From contig DAIDKS010000047.1 of the NCBI GenBank assembly GCA_027449885.1, positions 1 through 64,000 on the forward strand: DNA of 64,000 nt, read 5' to 3'. This document shows, piece by piece, positions 8,209 through 17,211 of this stretch. Origin of the DNA: Acidimicrobiaceae bacterium. GTDB taxonomy: Bacteria > Actinomycetota > Acidimicrobiia > Acidimicrobiales > RAAP-2. Made by a program: the position numbers and the translations under genes. Position 1 is the stretch's first letter. The number at the start of each line of letters is the position of its first letter. The notes under the pieces were generated by a model, which was given only the letters and a program-made list of their open reading frames with translations, did not search any database and was not told the DNA's origin.

Positions 8209-9243
8209 GTGACGGTGCAGCGGGTGATCCTGGCCGAGCCGCGGGGATTCTGCGCCGGAGTGGAGAAGGCGATCAAGGCCCTCGACTGGATGACGCGTCT
8301 CTTCGACCCGCCGGTCTTCTGCTACCACGAGATCGTCCACAACCGCTACGTGGTCGAGCACTTCCGACGCCTCGGCGTGGTCTTCGTGGACGACGTGGCG
8401 GAGGTCCCCGCGGGCGCCCCCCTCATGCTGAGCGCACACGGGTCGGCCCCGGACGTGGTGGCCCGCGCCCGCGAGTCGGGTGGGGCGGTCGTCGACGCGG
8501 TCTGCCCTCTCGTGACGAAGGTCCACCACGAGCTGAAGGTCCGTTCCCGAAAGGGCTACACGGTCCTCTACGTGGGCCACGCGGGCCACGAGGAGGCGGT
8601 GGGCACCATGGCCGTCGCTCCGGAGGCGGTGCGCCTGGTCGAGACCCCCGCCGACGTGGACGCCCTGCCCGCGGAGCTCGGCCCGGTGGCCCTTCTGAGC
8701 CAGACGACCCTGGCCTTCGACGAGTGGAGCGACGTGCGCGAGCGGGTCGAGGCGAAGTATCCGGACATCTGGACGCCCGCTCGTAGCGACCTCTGCTTCG
8801 CCACGACCAATCGCCAGGCGGCCCTGCGCGAGATCGCCCCCGGGGCCGACGTGGTGGTGGTGATCGGATCCGGGAACTCGTCGAACACGCGAGCCCTCGC
8901 GAGCGTGGCCGAGAGCGCCGGCGCCGCGCGCGTGCTGCGCGTGAACAGTGCCGCCGAGCTCCCGGCCGACCTGAGCGGCGTCGTCGCCGTGACGGCGGGG
9001 GCCTCCGCGCCCGAGGCGCTCGTGGACGAGGTCCTCGAGCGGCTGGCGCCCCGCGACGGAGTCGTCACGCACGTCCAGACGGACGAGGACGAGTACTTCC
9101 CCCCTCCCCCGGAGCTGCGGGAGATGCTCCGCGGCGTGGCGACCCTGCTCAGCGTCGCCCTGGGCGTCCCCGCGGGGGTCGACGAGGACGCCCTCGACCG
9201 CGATCTGCGGGCGGCCGACGTCCTCGAGATGCATCACCCCTGA
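8209..9243 (+). CDS. ispH: 4-hydroxy-3-methylbut-2-enyl diphosphate reductase
   Basis: The product (344 aa) is the last enzyme of the MEP isoprenoid pathway and makes IPP and DMAPP from HMBPP with a 4Fe-4S cluster. The three cluster cysteines are C15 (PRGFCAGVEKA), C99 (DAVCPLVTKVH) and C196 (DLCFATTNRQ). The substrate-binding histidines in YHEIVHN and GHAGHEE are present, as is the SQTTL motif. The GTG start follows a leaderless promoter. A second GTG two codons in is possible. Confidence 0.97.
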   Translation: MTVQRVILAEPRGFCAGVEKAIKALDWMTRLFDPPVFCYHEIVHNRYVVEHFRRLGVVFVDDVAEVPAGAPLMLSAHGSAPDVVARARESGGAVVDAVCPLVTKVHHELKVRSRKGYTVLYVGHAGHEEAVGTMAVAPEAVRLVETPADVDALPAELGPVALLSQTTLAFDEWSDVRERVEAKYPDIWTPARSDLCFATTNRQAALREIAPGADVVVVIGSGNSSNTRALASVAESAGAARVLRVNSAAELPADLSGVVAVTAGASAPEALVDEVLERLAPRDGVVTHVQTDEDEYFPPPPELREMLRGVATLLSVALGVPAGVDEDALDRDLRAADVLEMHHP

Positions 9244-9269
9244 TCATCGGGTTCCTGGGTCGTGCGGGG

Positions 9270-9275
9270 TAGAAT
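9270..9275 (+). promoter_or_regulatory. -10 box upstream of the GT2 gene
   Basis: TAGAAT lies 53 bases before the ATG at 9329. Unlike its neighbours this gene would have a 5' leader of about 45 bases and uses an AAGGAG ribosome site. Confidence 0.45.
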
Positions 9276-9328
9276 GGGCGGTTGGTGCGGCTGAGGGCCG
9301 CGCGTCGCTCGATCAACAAGGAGTTCGC

Positions 9329-10129
9329 ATGGCCACGCAGGATCTCGAGGCCCGACGACTGGCCACGCTGCGCGCGTACGCGATCGACCAGGCGATGGCT
9401 CGATTCCGGGAGGACTACCCGGGCTTCCGACCCGAGCCCATCGTGGCGTCGATCTGCGCCTACGAGGAGGAGGGGGCGATCGGAGGGGTGCTCGACAAGA
9501 TGCCCCCCACCGTTGACGGACACGCCTACACGACCCTCGTGGTGGTCGACGGGGGACGTGACCGAACCGCCGAGATCTGCCGCTCCTACCCCAACGTGAA
9601 GGTGATCGAGTTCCCCGTGAACCTCGGCCACGGCGTCGCGTTGCAGGTCACCTACCGGTACTGCATCGACGAGGGGGTCCAGCACGTGATCACCCTCGAC
9701 GCCGACGGCCAGAACGACCCGGCTGAGATGCCCCAGTTGCTCGCCCCGCTGCTCGAGGACCGGGCCGACTTCGTCGTCGCGTCGCGCCGGCTCGGAGAGG
9801 ATCGGACGTCGGATCGCTTCCGCAAGCTCGGAGTGCACTTCTTCTCGTTCGTGATGAACCGCATGACCGGAGCCAACCTGACCGACACGTCGACCGGGTA
9901 CCGCGCCCTGCGGGTCGCGATGCTCGCGGACGTCGTCGACCGTCTGCGCCAGGAGCAGTACCAGACGGCCGAACTGCTGATCACCTGTCTCAAGCGGGGA
10001 TGGCGCGCGAGCGAGGTGCCGACCGTGTGGCACCCGCGCCAGGCGGGCACCACCAAGAAGGGCAAGAACTGGCTGTTCGGATTCCGCTACGCGAAGGTCG
10101 TCCTCGGCACCTGGTGGCGAGAGCGCTAG
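9329..10129 (+). CDS. Family 2 glycosyltransferase
   Basis: This 266-aa cytosolic enzyme has the GT-A fold of dolichol/polyprenyl-phosphate mannosyltransferase-like GT2 proteins. SICAYEEEGAIGGVL is the nucleotide-sugar binding start, DADGQNDP (124-131) holds the metal-binding DxD, and DTSTGYRAL and QTAELLITCLKRGW form the acceptor side. There is no membrane helix, so it probably acts at the membrane surface on a lipid carrier, but the sugar and acceptor are not known. The ATG at 9329 follows AAGGAG at a good distance. Its TAG stop shares CTAG with convergent plsC. Confidence 0.88.
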   Translation: MATQDLEARRLATLRAYAIDQAMARFREDYPGFRPEPIVASICAYEEEGAIGGVLDKMPPTVDGHAYTTLVVVDGGRDRTAEICRSYPNVKVIEFPVNLGHGVALQVTYRYCIDEGVQHVITLDADGQNDPAEMPQLLAPLLEDRADFVVASRRLGEDRTSDRFRKLGVHFFSFVMNRMTGANLTDTSTGYRALRVAMLADVVDRLRQEQYQTAELLITCLKRGWRASEVPTVWHPRQAGTTKKGKNWLFGFRYAKVVLGTWWRER

Positions 10130-10797
10130 GAACGCTCGAGGAGGGCTCGGCTGGCGTCGTAGACGCTCTGGAGCCGCTCCCGGAGTTCCTCGGTCTTCGA
10201 CGCGATGAGCGATCGCGGCGCTCGCCCCTCGGCCCTCGGCGGATCGAGCGGCTCACCCACCACGATCGAGACGCGCGCCGGCCGTGGGAGCTTCGCCCCA
10301 CCGGGCATCGCCCGGTCACTGCCCCCGATGCCGACGGGCACCACCGCGGCGCCCGTGCGACTGGCGACGAACATGGCGCCGTCGCGCAGATCCTCGATGA
10401 CGTCGCCCTCGCGACGGGTGCCCTCGGGGAACATGATGAGGGCCTCGCCGCGACGCAGCACCTCCTCGGCCAGGCGTAGGGCGTCGCGGTCCGCGCTGCC
10501 CCGATCGACCGGGAATGCTCCGAGCTGACGCAGCAGGTTGCCGAAGACCGGCACGCCGAAGAGCTCCCGCTTCGCCATGAAGAAGACCTTGCGCGGGGAG
10601 AAGAAGAGGGTGAACGCGAAGTCGACGTTGGAGCGATGGACGGGGGCGACGAGGACGGGGCCACTGAGGGGGATGCGCTCCTCCCCCACGACGATCGGCC
10701 GGAAGAGCACGCGCGAGAGCCCGCGCAGCAGAGCGGCGACGGCCCGGTACACGGGCGTCTTGCCGGTGGACAGGATCAGCTCAGCGTCTTCGCCCAC
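10126..10797 (-). CDS. plsC: 1-acyl-sn-glycerol-3-phosphate acyltransferase family protein
   Basis: The product (223 aa) acylates lysophosphatidate to phosphatidate. The catalytic H54-x4-D59 is in PVHRSNVDF, the glycerolphosphate-binding FPEGTRR is at 123-129, and VPVGIGG follows. The GTG start at 10797 lies inside the 3' end of cmk (22-base overlap). A GTG at codon 17 is an alternative. The cmk-plsC pairing is common in actinobacteria. It ends in the CTAG shared with the glycosyltransferase gene. Confidence 0.9.
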   Translation of the reverse strand: MGEDAELILSTGKTPVYRAVAALLRGLSRVLFRPIVVGEERIPLSGPVLVAPVHRSNVDFAFTLFFSPRKVFFMAKRELFGVPVFGNLLRQLGAFPVDRGSADRDALRLAEEVLRRGEALIMFPEGTRREGDVIEDLRDGAMFVASRTGAAVVPVGIGGSDRAMPGGAKLPRPARVSIVVGEPLDPPRAEGRAPRSLIASKTEELRERLQSVYDASRALLERS

Positions 10798-11399
10798 GTC
10801 ACCACCTCCTCCACCACATCCTCCACCGTTCGATCGGTTGTGTCGATGACGCGTGCGTCGGCGTCCTGACGCAGGGGTGAGGCGGTCCGGCCCCGATCGG
10901 CCGCGTCGCGGCGCGCCACGCTGGACGGGTCCTCGTCACCGCGACGGCGGGCGCGCTCCTCGTCGCTCGCCGTGAGGTACACCTTGAGCTCGGCTCGCGG
11001 GAAGACCACCGTCGTGATGTCACGCCCCTCCACGACGGTGCCGTGGTCCTGGTGCCGGGCGAAGGCGCGCTGACGTTCGACCATGGCGCTGCGCACGCCG
11101 GGGTTGGCCGCGACGGCCGATACGGCGCGATTGACGTCGTCGTCGCGCAGGCGGTCGGTGACGTCCTCGCCGTCGATGACGACGCGCTCGCCCACGCCGA
11201 GGACGCAGGACGCGGCCACCCGGGCCACCGACGCGGCGTCGCCGGCATCGAGCCCGAGAGCCAGCACTCGCACGGTCACCGCTCGGTACATCGCGCCCGT
11301 GTCGAGGTACGACCACCCCAGGGCCTCCGCCACCCGGCGCGCGACCGTCGACTTGCCGGATCCGGCGGGACCGTCGATCGCGATCACCCGGTCGTTCAT
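10776..11399 (-). CDS. cmk: Cytidylate kinase
   Basis: The product (207 aa) phosphorylates CMP and dCMP. The P-loop GPAGSGKST is at 10-18, followed by LDTGAMYRA. The conserved VEGRDITTVVFP and the arginine-rich lid (ERARRRG) are present. The ATG at 11399 overlaps the aroA stop by 4 bases (ATGA). A longer upstream frame exists only as a shadow over aroA. Confidence 0.96.
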   Translation of the reverse strand: MNDRVIAIDGPAGSGKSTVARRVAEALGWSYLDTGAMYRAVTVRVLALGLDAGDAASVARVAASCVLGVGERVVIDGEDVTDRLRDDDVNRAVSAVAANPGVRSAMVERQRAFARHQDHGTVVEGRDITTVVFPRAELKVYLTASDEERARRRGDEDPSSVARRDAADRGRTASPLRQDADARVIDTTDRTVEDVVEEVVTWAKTLS

Positions 11400-12679
11400 C
11401 GCAGCGATGCTAGGTCGTCGAAGAAGTCGGGGTAGCTGGACGCGACGGTCTCGGCGCCCGCGATGGCGCAGCCCGCGCCGGCGGCGCCCGCGATGGCGGC
11501 CGACATGACCATTCGGTGGTCCAGCTCGGCCGTGATCTCGAATCGCTCGAAGCGAGAGGCGCCGCCGCGGCCCTCGATGAAGAAGTCGTCGCCGTCCGCC
11601 CACACGCGGCACCCGAGTCGGGCCGCGAGGTCCATCGCGCCAGCGAAGCGGTCGGACTCCTTGACTCGCAGCTCGGCCATGTCGCGAAAAGCGCTCACAC
11701 CCTCGGCCGCGGCGGCCGCCACGGCCAACGCGGGCACCTCGTCGACGGAGGGGATCTCGTCGGACCGGATCTCGGTTCCGCGGAGCGCCGCCGCGTGACT
11801 CTCGAGCTCGATGCCCACGCCCGACGCGGACGGACGCCGGACGATGCTCGCCCCCATGCGCTCGAGGACGTCGAGGAAGCCCGTGCGCTCGGGACCGGCG
11901 TCGATCGAGTCGATCGTGATCGCGCCCCGGGGGTGGATCGCGCCCAGCACCACGAAGAAGGCGGCCTGGGAGGGGTCGCCGGGAACGGACCAGTCGACCG
12001 GCTGCGGGCGTCCGGGCCGCACGGTGACGACGCGACCCGCCCCGTCGTCGACACTGCGAACGGAGACGCCGGCGAGAGCCAGCATGTCCTCGGTCGTGGT
12101 GCGCGTCCGGACGGACTCGCGGATCACCGTCGAGCCCTCCGCGACGAGCCCGGCGAGGAGCACGGCCGACTTGACCTGGGCGCTGGGGACCGGAACCCGG
12201 AAGTCGATGGAGTGAAGGGGGCGTCGACCCACCACGCGCAGCGGCGCGGTCTCGCGCTCACCCTGACCGGTGATGTCGGCCCCCATCTCCCGCAGGGGCC
12301 GCGCGACGCGGTCCATGGGACGGCGCATCAGGGACGCGTCGCCCACCAGCGTGTGCCGGCCGGGGACGCCCGCGACCACCCCGGAGAGGAGGCGCATCGT
12401 CGTGCCCGAGTTGCCGCAGTCGAGCGGGTTCCCCGACGGACGCAGGCCCCCGGAGGGCCCCCGCACCACCCACGTGGCGTCCTCGGTGACGACCGCCCCG
12501 AGCTGGCTGACGAGACGAGCCGTCCCCCGGACGTCCTCGCCTCGCGAGAGACCCGTGAGGCGGCTCTCGCCGTCGGCGAGGGCCGCGAGGATGAGGGCGC
12601 GGTGGGAGGCGCTCTTGTCCCCCGGGACGGCGACGCGGCCCGACGCGGACGCCAGGGGGGTGATCGTGACGTGGCTCAT
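11396..12679 (-). CDS. aroA: 3-phosphoshikimate 1-carboxyvinyltransferase (EPSP synthase)
   Basis: The product (427 aa) joins PEP to shikimate-3-phosphate on the way to chorismate. PGDKSASHR (19-27) holds the catalytic lysine K22. CGNSGTTMRLL is the PEP-binding loop, and ELRVKESDR with the catalytic Asp region DEVPALAVAAA are present. The ATG at 12679 overlaps the tyrA stop by 4 bases. It sits with aroH and tyrA, forming an aromatic amino acid sub-cluster that complements the trp genes at the left end. Confidence 0.97.
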   Translation of the reverse strand: MSHVTITPLASASGRVAVPGDKSASHRALILAALADGESRLTGLSRGEDVRGTARLVSQLGAVVTEDATWVVRGPSGGLRPSGNPLDCGNSGTTMRLLSGVVAGVPGRHTLVGDASLMRRPMDRVARPLREMGADITGQGERETAPLRVVGRRPLHSIDFRVPVPSAQVKSAVLLAGLVAEGSTVIRESVRTRTTTEDMLALAGVSVRSVDDGAGRVVTVRPGRPQPVDWSVPGDPSQAAFFVVLGAIHPRGAITIDSIDAGPERTGFLDVLERMGASIVRRPSASGVGIELESHAAALRGTEIRSDEIPSVDEVPALAVAAAAAEGVSAFRDMAELRVKESDRFAGAMDLAARLGCRVWADGDDFFIEGRGGASRFERFEITAELDHRMVMSAAIAGAAGAGCAIAGAETVASSYPDFFDDLASLR

Positions 12680-13749
12680 CGCTCTCGGCTCACGGTGAAG
12701 CCGCGTTCGGCGAGGGCGACGGCGAGGAGGTCGAGACCCGCCGCGTCGACGGCGAGGAGGAGCGTTCCGGCGAGCCCCTCGATGTCGTGAGCGATCTCGA
12801 TGTCGAAGATGTTCACCGCGAGATCGGACGCCACGGTGGTGACCGTCGCGAGCTGTCCCGGGCGGTCGGCGAGCCCGACGCGGATGTAGCCGAGGTCCTC
12901 GGTGTGCAGGGCCCGTCCCGGCAGGGCCCGGCGGGCGCGGGCGGCGGAGGTGAGGGCGTCGGTGAGACGGGACCGGTCGGCGTCGCCGACGGCGGAGCGC
13001 AACGCGCGCAGCCGCGTGAGGACGCCGTCGAGGGCGCGGGTGATGGCCTCCCGATTCTCCACCAGGATGTCGGGCCAGATGGTCGGGTCCCCGGCCGCTA
13101 CACGGGTCATGTCACGGAATCCCCCGGCCGCCAGCTGCAGGAGGACGGCGTCGGTCTGCGCGGCGACAGCCACCTCGTTCATCAGGGCTCCGGCGAGGAG
13201 GTGGGGCACGTGGCTCGCCATGGCGACGAGACGGTCGTGGTCGTCGGCCGAGATCGCGAGGACGCGGGCGCCGACCTCGCGCCAGACCCCGTGGAGCGCC
13301 GTGTAGAGCTCGGGTGGCGTGGTCGCGGTGGGCGTCAGCACCCAGGTGCACTCCCGGAAGAGGTCGCCGCGCGACGCGGCGACGCCCCGCTGCTCGGAGC
13401 CCGCCATGGGGTGGCCCCCGAGGAAGCGGGGGTCGCGGATGCTCTCGACGATGTGCGACTTCACTCCGGCGACGTCCGTGACGATGGCGTCGGAGCGCGT
13501 CAGGACGGAGAGGACCCTGTCGACGACCTCGACGACCGATCCCGCCGGGGTGGCGACCACCACCAGGTCGACGTCGACGTCGAGCCCGCCGTCGTCCACG
13601 ACGCCCCGCTGCCGCGCCGTCGCGACGGCCTGGGGATCGCGGTCCTCACCGGTCACCCGCCACCCGGCGTCGCGCAGGGCCAGGGCGACGGAGCCCCCGA
13701 TCAGGCCCAGCCCGACGACGTGGGCCCGTCGACTACTCGGGGAGGTCAT
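12676..13749 (-). CDS. tyrA: Prephenate dehydrogenase with C-terminal ACT domain
   Basis: The 357-aa product oxidatively decarboxylates prephenate to hydroxyphenylpyruvate for tyrosine. The Rossmann NAD-binding motif GLGLIGGS is near the N-terminus (13-20), and GGHPMAGSEQRGV and SHVPHLLAGAL contain the prephenate-binding histidines. Residues from about 285 onward (GYIRVGLADRPGQLATVTT) form an ACT domain, so feedback control by an amino acid, likely tyrosine, is expected. The ATG at 13749 overlaps aroH by 17 bases. A GTG at 13770 would add seven residues and is less likely. Confidence 0.94.
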   Translation of the reverse strand: MTSPSSRRAHVVGLGLIGGSVALALRDAGWRVTGEDRDPQAVATARQRGVVDDGGLDVDVDLVVVATPAGSVVEVVDRVLSVLTRSDAIVTDVAGVKSHIVESIRDPRFLGGHPMAGSEQRGVAASRGDLFRECTWVLTPTATTPPELYTALHGVWREVGARVLAISADDHDRLVAMASHVPHLLAGALMNEVAVAAQTDAVLLQLAAGGFRDMTRVAAGDPTIWPDILVENREAITRALDGVLTRLRALRSAVGDADRSRLTDALTSAARARRALPGRALHTEDLGYIRVGLADRPGQLATVTTVASDLAVNIFDIEIAHDIEGLAGTLLLAVDAAGLDLLAVALAERGFTVSRER

Positions 13750-14104
13750 CGCGCAGGGCCCGGGCGTCACGCAGGTAGATGTGGTGGATCTCGTCGCGGG
13801 CGCGCTCGGTCGTGCAGTGCAGCAGGACCCGGATGCAGCGGGGCATGGCGCCCGGGACGGGGATCTCGCGGGCGCAGATGAGGGGGACGTCGCCGAAGCC
13901 GACGGACCGCGCCGCGGTCGCCGGGAACGCGGCGACGAGGTCGGCCGTCGTCGTGAAGATGACCGAGATCACGTCGTCGTGGTGGAGCTCGTTGCGCGTC
14001 ATGATCGTCGTCATGAGCTCGCGCGTCGCCTCGCCGATCGCCTCCGGCGAGTCGACGTCGCAGGTCACGGCGCCTCGAATGGCCCGAACGGCGGCGGAAG
14101 TCAT
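13733..14104 (-). CDS. aroH: Chorismate mutase, AroH class
   Basis: The 123-aa protein belongs to the trimeric AroH fold (Bacillus subtilis type), which converts chorismate to prephenate, the substrate of the adjacent tyrA. The N-terminal RAIRGAVTC carries the active-site Arg, and TTTADLVAAFPATAAR and IPVPGAMPRCIRVLLH are typical of the family. The ATG at 14104 overlaps the rluB stop (ATGA). No regulatory domain is attached. Confidence 0.93.
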   Translation of the reverse strand: MTSAAVRAIRGAVTCDVDSPEAIGEATRELMTTIMTRNELHHDDVISVIFTTTADLVAAFPATAARSVGFGDVPLICAREIPVPGAMPRCIRVLLHCTTERARDEIHHIYLRDARALRDDLPE

Positions 14105-14838
14105 GCTGGCATCGTAGAGGGCGCCTCGGGGGCCAGACCAACCGAGGCCATCAGTTGACGCACTTCGGCGACGCCGAGCGTGCGCCAGGCACCCGGGGCG
14201 AGCGTGGGGTCCTGCAGGGGTCCGATGCGGGTGCGCACGAGTCGCGTCACCTCGTGGCCGACGGCCGCGCACATGCGCCGCACCTGGCGATTGCGTCCCT
14301 CGTAGATCACGATGCGCAAGAGCCCCTCGCTGACCCGGCTGACCTGCGCCGGTGCCGTCGGGCCGTCCTCGAGGACGACTCCCTCGCGCAGTCGACGGAT
14401 GTCGCCGGGCGACGGATCACCCTCGACGCGGGCCAGGTACTCCTTGGCGACGTGGGTACTGGGATGGGTGAGGAGATGAGCCAGGCGACCATCGTTGGTG
14501 AGCAGCAGCAGACCCTCGGTGTTGCGATCGAGCCGCCCGACCGGGAAGATCCGCACCCGCGACGGGACGAGGTCGAGGACGGTCGTGCGGCCCTGGGGGT
14601 CCGAGGCCGTGGTGACGACACCCTCGGGCTTGTTCAGCAAGATGTAGACGGCGTCGGGTCGGGTCGGGGCGAGGTGGCCGTCGACACGGACCTCCTGGAC
14701 CTCGGAGTCGACGCGGTCGCCCAGCGTCGCGACGACGCCGTCCACACTCACCCGTCCCTCCGATATCAGGATCTCGCAGGCGCGGCGCGACCCGAATCCG
14801 GCCCGGGCCAGCACCTTCTGGAGGCGTTCAGGCTCCAC
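14101..14838 (-). CDS. rluB: 23S rRNA pseudouridine synthase of the RluB/RsuA family
   Basis: The 245-aa protein has an N-terminal S4 RNA-binding domain (ERLQKVLARAGFGSRRACE) and a RsuA-type catalytic domain. The catalytic Asp is D104 in VGRLDRNTEGLLLLTNDG. NRQVRRM near the C-terminus is typical of RluB. Position between scpB and the aromatic genes is the usual actinobacterial arrangement. Distinguishing RluB from RluE or RluF is by context. Confidence 0.92.
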   Translation of the reverse strand: MEPERLQKVLARAGFGSRRACEILISEGRVSVDGVVATLGDRVDSEVQEVRVDGHLAPTRPDAVYILLNKPEGVVTTASDPQGRTTVLDLVPSRVRIFPVGRLDRNTEGLLLLTNDGRLAHLLTHPSTHVAKEYLARVEGDPSPGDIRRLREGVVLEDGPTAPAQVSRVSEGLLRIVIYEGRNRQVRRMCAAVGHEVTRLVRTRIGPLQDPTLAPGAWRTLGVAEVRQLMASVGLAPEAPSTMPA

Positions 14839-15424
14839 TGGCCACCTCGTCGCCGTCGCCGACGAGGGTCTCGTGTATCTCGATCGCCGTGGCGGCGGGG
14901 GCCATGAACTGCTCGATCGGGGGCAGGTCGGCGAGGCGCGCGATGCCCAGTCGGTCGAGGAAGAGGTCGGTGGTGCCGAAGAGGATCGACTGGCCCGGAC
15001 CGGCCGAGCGACCGACCTCGGCGATGTAGCCGCGCTGCTCGAGCAGGCGCGTGACCCCGTCGACGTTCACGCCGCGCAGCGCGGCGATCTGGGCCCGCGA
15101 GATGGGCTGACGGTAGGCGATGATGGCCAAGGTCTCGAGGGCGGCCGAGCTCAGTCGGTGGGATACGTCGCGGTTGGCGAAGCGGACGACCCACTCGCCC
15201 ACCTCCGAGGCCGACTGCATCACCCAGCCACTCGCGAGCTCGCTCAACTGGAAGCCGCGCCGTTGCTCGCGATACTCGTCGCGCAGCGAACGGAGCGTCG
15301 TCGTGACGTCCTCGGCGTCGACGTCCGCGACGTCGGCCAGCTCTTCGGCCGAGATGGGTTCGAGGGCGACGGTGAGCATCGCCTCGAGCCGCTGCGCCAG
15401 TGATCCCTCATCCCTCATAGACAT
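14828..15424 (-). CDS. scpB: Segregation and condensation protein B
   Basis: The 198-aa protein is the winged-helix (kite) subunit of the SMC-ScpAB condensin. LSSAALETLAIIAYRQPISRAQIAALRGV and GRSAGPGQSILFGTTDLFL are the conserved core. It overlaps scpA by 17 bases upstream and rluB by 11 downstream, consistent with coupled translation. The first ATG (15424) was taken; a second two codons in is equally possible. Confidence 0.94.
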   Translation of the reverse strand: MSMRDEGSLAQRLEAMLTVALEPISAEELADVADVDAEDVTTTLRSLRDEYREQRRGFQLSELASGWVMQSASEVGEWVVRFANRDVSHRLSSAALETLAIIAYRQPISRAQIAALRGVNVDGVTRLLEQRGYIAEVGRSAGPGQSILFGTTDLFLDRLGIARLADLPPIEQFMAPAATAIEIHETLVGDGDEVASGA

Positions 15425-16184
15425 CGATCCGTCCTATTTCCAGGGTCCCGTCCCCACCGTGCCACTCCACGACGACGTCGCCGAAGGTCTCTCCCTGGCC
15501 GAGGGAGACGTGGCCGAGCTTGCAGAGCTCGAGCAGTGCGAGGAAGTGGACGATGATCTCGATGCGCGTCTCGAGCCCGGCCGTGAGGTCGCGAAAGGAG
15601 ACGCGACCCGCGCGCGGCAGGCGCTCCGCCAGCACGACGACCGTCTCGGCGACGGTGACGGCGTCGACGGTGACGTGGTGGAGCCGAACCACGGGAACGG
15701 GCTTCTCTTCGATCCCGCGCAGGTAGGCCAGGGCCAACGCCGACGGGGTGACGCCGGCGAGCAGGTCGGGTGGGGTGATGACGATGCCGTCGTCGATCCC
15801 CGCGAGGCGCGGGAGGGCCCGCGCGGCCGACTCGAAGAGGCGGGCGAGGGCGTCGGCCACCGCCGAGTACGTGCGCAGCTCGAGCAGGCGTGCCAGGAGG
15901 ACGTCGCGCTCCTCCCAGCCGATGAACTCCTCGTCGGGTTCGGCGTCCTCGGCCGCCGGCAGGAGGCGGGCGCTCTTCATCTCGAGCAGGATCGCGCCGA
16001 TGAGGACGAACTCCGAGAGCTGGTCCACGTCGATCTGCGAGGACTCCGCACGCAGGAGGTGCACGAACTCCTCCACGATCGGAGCGAGCGGCAGGTCGAC
16101 GACGTCGACCTCGTGACGACTGATCAGCTGGAGCAGAACGTCGAGGGGCCCGCTGAACGACGGCGTCGTCACGACGTAGGTCAC
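15408..16184 (-). CDS. scpA: Segregation and condensation protein A
   Basis: The 258-aa kleisin bridges the SMC heads. The N-terminal FSGPLDVLLQLISRHEVDVVDLP is the SMC-neck binding segment, and the C-terminal winged helix (LETRIEIIVHFLALLELCKLGHVSL) binds the other head. The GTG at 16184 is 6 bases after a TAGTCT -10 box. It therefore starts the scpA-scpB-rluB-aroH-tyrA-aroA-cmk-plsC run, probably with a leaderless mRNA, and is divergent from trpS. Confidence 0.94.
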   Translation of the reverse strand: MTYVVTTPSFSGPLDVLLQLISRHEVDVVDLPLAPIVEEFVHLLRAESSQIDVDQLSEFVLIGAILLEMKSARLLPAAEDAEPDEEFIGWEERDVLLARLLELRTYSAVADALARLFESAARALPRLAGIDDGIVITPPDLLAGVTPSALALAYLRGIEEKPVPVVRLHHVTVDAVTVAETVVVLAERLPRAGRVSFRDLTAGLETRIEIIVHFLALLELCKLGHVSLGQGETFGDVVVEWHGGDGTLEIGRIDVYEG

Positions 16185-16190
16185 CCGGAC

Positions 16191-16196
16191 AGACTA
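16191..16196 (-). promoter_or_regulatory. -10 box of the scpA operon
   Basis: TAGTCT on the minus strand lies 6 bases before the GTG of scpA at 16184. There is no ribosome site between them. Confidence 0.5.
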
Positions 16197-16221
16197 CTCA
16201 CGAGCACCGCGATCGCTCCTC

Positions 16222-16227
16222 TACGAT
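16222..16227 (+). promoter_or_regulatory. -10 box of trpS
   Basis: TACGAT is followed by 6 bases and the ATG of trpS at 16234, again the leaderless spacing. It faces the scpA promoter 25 bases away. Confidence 0.5.
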
Positions 16228-16233
16228 GGGCCG

Positions 16234-17211
16234 ATGCGCGTCCTCTCCGGCATCCAACCCTCCGGCGCGATGCACATCGGGAACTACCTCGGCGCCATTC
16301 GCCAGTGGGTCGCGGCGCAGGGTGCGGACGCCTTCTACTGCGTGGTCGACCTCCACGCCCTGACCCTCGAGATCGACCCCGCGACGCTGCGTCGCCAGAG
16401 CGACGACCTCCTCGCGATCCTGATCGCCTGCGGTCTCGACCCCGCGGCGACGACGGTATTCGTCCAGAGCGACGTGCCCTACCACGCACAGCTGTCGTGG
16501 TTGCTCGAGTGCGTGGCGTCCTACGGCGAGCTCACGCGCATGACCCAGTTCAAGGAGAAGGCCGGACGCCAGCAGGGCTACCGGGTGGGCCTGCTCACGT
16601 ATCCCGTCCTCATGGCGGCCGACATCCTCCTGTACCAGAGCGAGCAGGTGCCCGTCGGCGACGATCAGCGTCAGCACCTCGAGTTGACGCGCGACGTCGC
16701 GGAGCGTTTCAACGCTCGCTACGGGGAGGTCTTCACGATTCCCGAGGGGGTGCAGCCCCCGGTCGCGGCGCGGGTCATGGACCTGCAGGAGCCCGAGCGC
16801 AAGATGTCGAAGTCGGTGGCCAGCCCGCTCGGGTGCCTCTTCTTGCTCGACGAGCCCACGACGATCGAGCGCAAGATCAAGCGGGCCGTGACGGACACCG
16901 ACGGGGAGATGCGCTACGACCCCACGGTCAAGCCGGGACTGGCCAACCTCCTCGAGATCTTCGCCGCCCTGAGCGACACGACGCCGGCACGGGTGGCGGA
17001 GCGCTACACGCGCTACGGAGACCTGAAGGCGGATCTCGCCGAGGTCGTCGTCGAGGCGCTGCGACCGATCGGGCAGCGCTACGAGGAGTTGCGCGCCGAT
17101 CTCGGAGAGCTGCATCGACTGCGCGAGGTGGGGGCCGAGAAGGCGGCGGGCGTCGCGGCGCACACCTACCACGCCGCCGCCGCCGCCATGGGACTCACGC
17201 CCCGGCCCTAG
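16234..17211 (+). CDS. trpS: Tryptophanyl-tRNA synthetase
   Basis: The 325-aa class I enzyme charges tRNA-Trp. The HIGH-type motif is HIGN (14-17, within SGAMHIGNYLG) and KMSKS is at 190-194. The N-terminal GIQPSG and the VGDDQRQHLELTRD tryptophan-pocket segment are conserved. It is a single plus-strand gene set between the minus-strand M50 and scpA genes. Its TAG shares CTAG with the M50 gene stop. Confidence 0.97.
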   Translation: MRVLSGIQPSGAMHIGNYLGAIRQWVAAQGADAFYCVVDLHALTLEIDPATLRRQSDDLLAILIACGLDPAATTVFVQSDVPYHAQLSWLLECVASYGELTRMTQFKEKAGRQQGYRVGLLTYPVLMAADILLYQSEQVPVGDDQRQHLELTRDVAERFNARYGEVFTIPEGVQPPVAARVMDLQEPERKMSKSVASPLGCLFLLDEPTTIERKIKRAVTDTDGEMRYDPTVKPGLANLLEIFAALSDTTPARVAERYTRYGDLKADLAEVVVEALRPIGQRYEELRADLGELHRLREVGAEKAAGVAAHTYHAAAAAMGLTPRP

